This document shows positions 60,458 through 64,000 of a DNA stretch of 64,000 bases, in pieces. This DNA is from Pseudomonadales bacterium. GTDB taxonomy: Bacteria; Pseudomonadota; Gammaproteobacteria; Pseudomonadales; Azotimanducaceae. A program made the translations under genes and the position numbers. How positions within the stretch are numbered: position 1 is the stretch's first letter; every line of letters begins with the position of its first letter. Location: the NCBI GenBank assembly GCA_028281005.1, contig JANQKS010000030.1:1-64000 (forward strand), written 5' to 3'. The notes under the pieces are model-generated. The model had not been told where the DNA came from. It worked only from the letters and a program-made list of their open reading frames with translations, and made no database searches.

Positions 60458-62599
60458 ATGCGAGTTTTAATGATCTGGTCCAGCATGGCGTTGGTATTGG
60501 CAGTCTCAGTCGCTGCGGCAGAGACAATCGACAAAGAGGTCGAAGTTGTCGAAGAGGTGGTGGTGGTCGGTGTCCGCGAGCGGCTCACCAAAACCGGTAT
60601 GTTGAAGGACGTGGTTGAAAAGACCGAAGAGATTGGCGCGGAATTCATCGAATCGACCCGCTCACTCAGCCTGACCGAGGCGATGCAGGACTCTCCAGGC
60701 GTGATTATCGCCAACGAATGCTCCATGTGCGGCTACAAGCGGATCCAACTGAATGGATTGAAGGCAGAACACACTACTATCCTCACCGATGGTCTGCACA
60801 CCCACACGATGCTGGGAGGATTTTATGCCGTCGATGCGATTGCCATGACGGGTGTTGATCGCATTGAAGTGGCCCGCGGGGCTGGAGCTTCGCTCACCGC
60901 GCCGGAAGCGATTGGCGGTGTCATCAACGTCATTACCACCGAACGCATGGAAAACACCCTGGATCTCGACATCTCCGGCGGCGAAGAAGGCTTCCGCCAG
61001 GTGGGTCTGGCCGGCACCCTTGCCGATGATGCGGGGCGCATGCGGCTCACAGTTACCGGCCAATACGACGAGCGCGATCAGTTCGATGCGGACAATAACG
61101 GTGTCTCAGAGCACCCCTTCCTTGAAAACATGAGCCTCGGAGCGCGCCTATCAATGGATCTATCAGATCGCGACAACCTGGTGCTGCGGGTGAATCGCGC
61201 AGAGCAGGAAGTGTTCGGCGGCCCAATGCTGGACGAATTAACACCCAGTATCTCTGCGGCCATTGCCAGTGAACGGTTCGGAGAAGCACCGCAGCTTTTT
61301 GTCGGCGACGACGTTCGCAACAATTACATCGGGCAACCTTGGGAGACCACTGAGTGGATCGAAACAACACGAGATGAGCTCTCAATCAGTTGGCTGCGCG
61401 AGTTGAACGATCGCTGGAACATGCGGCTGTCGCACAGCTATTCAGACCACGAGCAAGATTCCTATTACGAAGGTTTCGACTACGAGGCCGACAACGAGAT
61501 GCAGTTTTTCGAAGCGCGCTTCAGTTTCCGCGTCAACGACCAGCATCTGCTCACTTTTGGCAGTGATGCACGGATCGAGGAGTTGCGCTCCGATTCCGAG
61601 GCAGGCCTGTCCGCTAACTCTGACGGGGATCCGATAACGAACTACGTATCAGACAGCTTCGATTACGATGTGGTTGGTGTGTACATACAGGACAGTTGGA
61701 TCGTCAATGACCAATTGGAGATTAACGCCGCACTGCGCTTCGACAGCATCGAAGCGGATTTTGTAGACCCGGCCAAGCCAGGCACGGAAATTGACGAGAG
61801 TATTGTCTCACCGCGCGTGGACGTACGCTACGCACACACAGACCAGTGGACTTCACGTTTTTCAGCTGGTCGTGGCTATCGAGCGCCGTTGTCTTTCTTC
61901 GAGACGGATCATGGCATTCTAGATGCGACGTTAGGTTTTGAGATCGATATCGATGAGCTGGAGCGGTCGCTGTCTACAAGTTACACCTTGAGCTATGTGG
62001 GCGATCGCCTGACAGCGAGCTTCGCGGCCTCCCATACGGAAATTGACGATCTTGCCGCATTGGACGAAACAGACACTGGTGTGCCAATTCTGACGCAACT
62101 GGATGGGGATGCGGGGGTCACCACTCTGGATGTTTCACTAGGCTATGCCGTGACACCATCGCTCACGGTTAACCTCACTGCAGCCAGCTATCTGCACGAT
62201 GATGATTTTCAATCGTCTTTCGGTGTGGCAACCACCGAGGAGCAGCTTAACCTGTCGGTCGATTGGGAAGTGGGCGGCTGGGAGGTCTTTGCGGCATTGA
62301 CGTGGATTGGATCCCGAGACTTAGGTGACTACGGCTACGAAGGATTTAACGATGCAGGGGCGACCCTGGCGAAAAGCCTGAATGCCCCGTCCTTCTACTG
62401 GCTTGATGCCCGCGTTGCCCGGGATTTCGGCAACAACTGGACAGTCTATGTCGGCGGCAACAACCTGCTGGACGCAACGCAGGCTGAGGACGAAGATAGC
62501 CCATTGTTCTTCGACGCCGACGGCGGTTACGACGTTGCCTACATCTACGGCCTCCTACGCGGACGCGAACTGTATGCAGGCGTTCGTTACAGTTTCTAG
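60458..62599 (+). CDS. TonB-dependent outer-membrane receptor with CxxCG plug motif
   Basis: A 713-residue receptor. Signal peptide to about residue 21; a TonB box-like 'EEVVVVGVRER' near 33-43. The plug (about 50-175) contains 'ANECSMCGYKRIQLNGL' with Cys88 and Cys91 before the standard 'TTILTDGLHT' and 'IEVARGAGASLTAPEAIGG'. The beta-barrel closes with 'GRELYAGVRYSF', ending in the aromatic residue needed for outer-membrane insertion. A Cys pair at this plug position occurs in a distinct receptor group also seen in Bacteroidetes. The ligand is unknown. It overlaps a thioredoxin-like gene by 26 bp. Confidence 0.9.
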   Translation: MRVLMIWSSMALVLAVSVAAAETIDKEVEVVEEVVVVGVRERLTKTGMLKDVVEKTEEIGAEFIESTRSLSLTEAMQDSPGVIIANECSMCGYKRIQLNGLKAEHTTILTDGLHTHTMLGGFYAVDAIAMTGVDRIEVARGAGASLTAPEAIGGVINVITTERMENTLDLDISGGEEGFRQVGLAGTLADDAGRMRLTVTGQYDERDQFDADNNGVSEHPFLENMSLGARLSMDLSDRDNLVLRVNRAEQEVFGGPMLDELTPSISAAIASERFGEAPQLFVGDDVRNNYIGQPWETTEWIETTRDELSISWLRELNDRWNMRLSHSYSDHEQDSYYEGFDYEADNEMQFFEARFSFRVNDQHLLTFGSDARIEELRSDSEAGLSANSDGDPITNYVSDSFDYDVVGVYIQDSWIVNDQLEINAALRFDSIEADFVDPAKPGTEIDESIVSPRVDVRYAHTDQWTSRFSAGRGYRAPLSFFETDHGILDATLGFEIDIDELERSLSTSYTLSYVGDRLTASFAASHTEIDDLAALDETDTGVPILTQLDGDAGVTTLDVSLGYAVTPSLTVNLTAASYLHDDDFQSSFGVATTEEQLNLSVDWEVGGWEVFAALTWIGSRDLGDYGYEGFNDAGATLAKSLNAPSFYWLDARVARDFGNNWTVYVGGNNLLDATQAEDEDSPLFFDADGGYDVAYIYGLLRGRELYAGVRYSF

Positions 62600-63056
62600 C
62601 CTGGCCGCGCTGCTGACCTGCGCCGTTGCTGTTACAGCGGCGCAAGGGCCAGACCTGCTGGCCTATGAACTGAAGCGCCTCGATACGGTGGCCACCGAAG
62701 ACCTCAAGCAATTTCGCGGCAAGCCGGTGCTGATGATGTTCTTCGAGCCGGATTGTACCTGGTGCCTGCGACAGGCCAGGGAAATCGAACAGGTCACCAA
62801 GCGCTGCAACGGCGTGCAATCCATAGTGGTCGGCGCCAATGGCTCCCGCACGGCATTAAAAATGTGGCTGCGGCGCATGGCGGTGGACGCCCCTGCTTAC
62901 CAAATCAGCAAGCGGCTGTCTCAAGACATCGGTGGCGTAGCCACAACACCCATCACGCTGGTGGCCGATGCTACAGGCGCCTACCAGGGTTTTCTCCGAG
63001 GGTACAAGAAAATAGATGAACTTGTGGCTGCGCTGCCCGCAGGTAGTTGCTCGTAG
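62574..63056 (+). CDS. Periplasmic thioredoxin-like (TlpA-type) protein
   Basis: A 160-residue protein starting at ATG 62574 inside the last codons of the receptor gene, so the two are translationally linked. A signal peptide or anchor ('SSLAALLTCAVAVTAAQG') leads. The active site is 'EPDCTWCLRQ' (Cys61-Thr-Trp-Cys64), with the cis-Pro region 'VATTPITLVADATGAYQGF'. It is an oxidoreductase of the exported thioredoxin type, with a single catalytic pair plus Cys82 in 'KRCNGVQ'. Its linkage to a receptor with its own CxxC suggests the receptor or its cargo is the substrate, which is inference. Confidence 0.85.
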   Translation: MQAFVTVSSLAALLTCAVAVTAAQGPDLLAYELKRLDTVATEDLKQFRGKPVLMMFFEPDCTWCLRQAREIEQVTKRCNGVQSIVVGANGSRTALKMWLRRMAVDAPAYQISKRLSQDIGGVATTPITLVADATGAYQGFLRGYKKIDELVAALPAGSCS

Positions 63057-63077
63057 CGTTCGTCTAGAGTTCCGTTA

Positions 63078-63197
63078 TCAATCGCGCACCGGCGACTGAC
63101 CTTTTTCACGATCTGCATCCAGCGAGGCGGTCGGCTCATCCAGCAGCACCACGGAAGCGTCTTTTAGAATGGCGCGGGCAATCGAGATCCGATTGCG
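63078..63197 (-). pseudogene. C-terminal scrap of an ABC transporter ATPase
   Basis: On the minus strand 'RNRISIARAILKDASVVLLD', then 'EPTASLDA', matches the segment between the ABC signature and the D-loop of exporter-type ATPases, with Walker B intact. Everything upstream of the signature and after the D-loop is missing; it ends 'GQSPVRD'. It overlaps the 3' end of the serine hydrolase gene in another frame, marking a recombination scar. Confidence 0.7.
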
Positions 63198-64000
63198 CGG
63201 AACAGGGAAAACGTCTCTGCTTCGAGGTAGGCGTCGGCAGCATGGCTGGATGCATAGCGACGGTAAGCTGATAGCTTCACGATCACCGCCGCTGCCTCCG
63301 GGTCCACATATACAAACTGGTTGTATATGCCGATGGCCGAATAGTCTGAGGCATCGCCATCCGGCAACCACCAGTGAAAACCATACCCCATGATATGAGC
63401 GGAATCGGGATTTTCGCCCCGCGCTAAGTGTGGCGCTGTCACGGTGGTTGCCTCTCGCACCCATTGCGCATCCAGGATGCGACGGCCCTGCCAGATCCCG
63501 CCCTGGCGATAAAGTTCACCAAGCTTGGCAAGATCCCGCGCGCTGGCTGACAGCCCACCCAAACCCAGCTCGACCCCATGCCGGTCAGTTGTCCAATACG
63601 CCCGGTCCTGCATGCCAAGCGGGTGCCACAACTCATCCGTTAGGTACTGCGCGAGCGACATGCCCGTTACCGCGCGAACTAACATGGTGAGTGCCTGAGA
63701 GTTCATGCCTACGTAACTGTTGAATGTTCCTGGCTGCCTTTCACGCTCGATCCCGGCGACAAACTCATCATAAGAAGCACCAGCAATCATAACGCCACCA
63801 AATAGGTTTAGGTCTGAATCTGGATCTGCGTAGTCTTCATTCCACTTCACCCCGCTCGACATCTGCAGGATGTCGCGAATGGAAACACCGTCATACCCGC
63901 TGCCGCGCAGCGCAGCGACATAGGCGGTCACGGGATCGTCCAGGTCATTTATGAGTCCGTCGCGGAGCGCAATGCCCACCGCGGTAGCCACCATAGTTTT
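63164..64000 (-). CDS. Serine hydrolase of the beta-lactamase (class C/EstB) fold (partial at window edge)
   Basis: The 3' 278 codons of a beta-lactamase-like hydrolase, the 5' part lying beyond 64000. The visible start 'KTMVATAVGIALRDGLINDL' is the helix just after SxxK, with Lys at the very edge, so the catalytic Ser is probably just outside. 'LQMSSGVKWNEDY', 'FNSYVGMNSQALTML' (the YxN-like site), 'LGGLSASARDLAKLGELYRQ' and 'GYGFHWWLPD' follow in normal order. The C-terminus overlaps a decayed ABC fragment. Substrate (beta-lactam, ester or peptide) cannot be told. Confidence 0.8.
   Translation of the reverse strand, partial: KTMVATAVGIALRDGLINDLDDPVTAYVAALRGSGYDGVSIRDILQMSSGVKWNEDYADPDSDLNLFGGVMIAGASYDEFVAGIERERQPGTFNSYVGMNSQALTMLVRAVTGMSLAQYLTDELWHPLGMQDRAYWTTDRHGVELGLGGLSASARDLAKLGELYRQGGIWQGRRILDAQWVREATTVTAPHLARGENPDSAHIMGYGFHWWLPDGDASDYSAIGIYNQFVYVDPEAAAVIVKLSAYRRYASSHAADAYLEAETFSLFRAIGSRLPAPF

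Noticed and set aside
1-64000. CRISPR arrays, rRNA genes, prophage structural genes
   Set aside because: None were seen: no regularly spaced repeats, no rRNA sequence, no phage head or tail genes.

Overview
The window looks like a chromosomal segment of a polar-flagellated gammaproteobacterium, probably marine. The gene order flgA-flgMN-PilZ, fliKLMNOPQR-flhBAF-fleN-fliA, fliC-flaG-fliDST-fleQSR-fliEFGHIJ and flgBCDEFGHIJKL matches Pseudomonas/Vibrio-type polar flagellar systems. The stator genes are closest to sodium-driven PomA/PomB. No ribosomal or other phylogenetic marker is present, so the lineage is an inference.

Layout. (1) 1-5030 is an accessory region of lower GC. It holds an ArsR-family repressor with an SRPBCC protein, a serine recombinase overlapping an ImmA/IrrE-type protease and a DUF4411 PIN-like protein, and a 47-codon membrane peptide between 17-bp inverted repeats. 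It continues with a replication-initiator-like winged-helix protein, an odd tRNA-Arg(ACG)-like gene with a hairpin inserted in the anticodon loop, possible IS21-family end debris and a decayed beta-lactamase-fold gene. (2) 5046-8312 holds a YhcB/ZapG-like membrane protein with a long acidic tail, a MATE exporter and an MscS channel. (3) 8337-50353 is one nearly complete flagellar regulon of about 42 kb. Its left half runs on the plus strand (flgA to a DUF2802 gene) and its right half on the minus strand (flgB back to pomB); the two converge at about 24.66 kb. (4) 50489-57994 is a housekeeping/metabolic block: acyl-CoA dehydrogenase-like flavoprotein, P1 peptidase, Ser/Thr kinase, TPR protein, methyltransferase, VOC protein, FetB-like permease and a DUF6316-like protein. 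(5) 58253-64000 holds a wrecked TonB-dependent receptor gene, an intact receptor with a CxxCG plug overlapping a thioredoxin-like gene, an ABC ATPase scrap, and a serine hydrolase running off the right edge.

How it works together. Sigma-54-type promoters (GG-N10-GC) can be read upstream of flgA, fliK, fliL, fleS, fliD and flgB, and sigma-28-type promoters upstream of flgM, fliC and pomA. This is the standard FleQ -> sigma-54/FleSR -> FliA/FlgM cascade. The master-regulator-like protein next to fleSR lacks the usual N-terminal domain. A PilZ protein and an HDOD-GGDEF protein sit inside the cluster and suggest c-di-GMP input. Chemotaxis genes normally found beside fliA are absent, although FliM keeps its CheY-binding motif. 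FlgJ lacks its muramidase domain.

Most unusual signals: the tRNA-Arg-like gene interrupted exactly at the 37/38 position, the inverted-repeat-bounded micro-ORF, the recombinase/protease/PIN operon, the truncated FleQ-like activator, and the receptor/thioredoxin pair with matching CxxC motifs.
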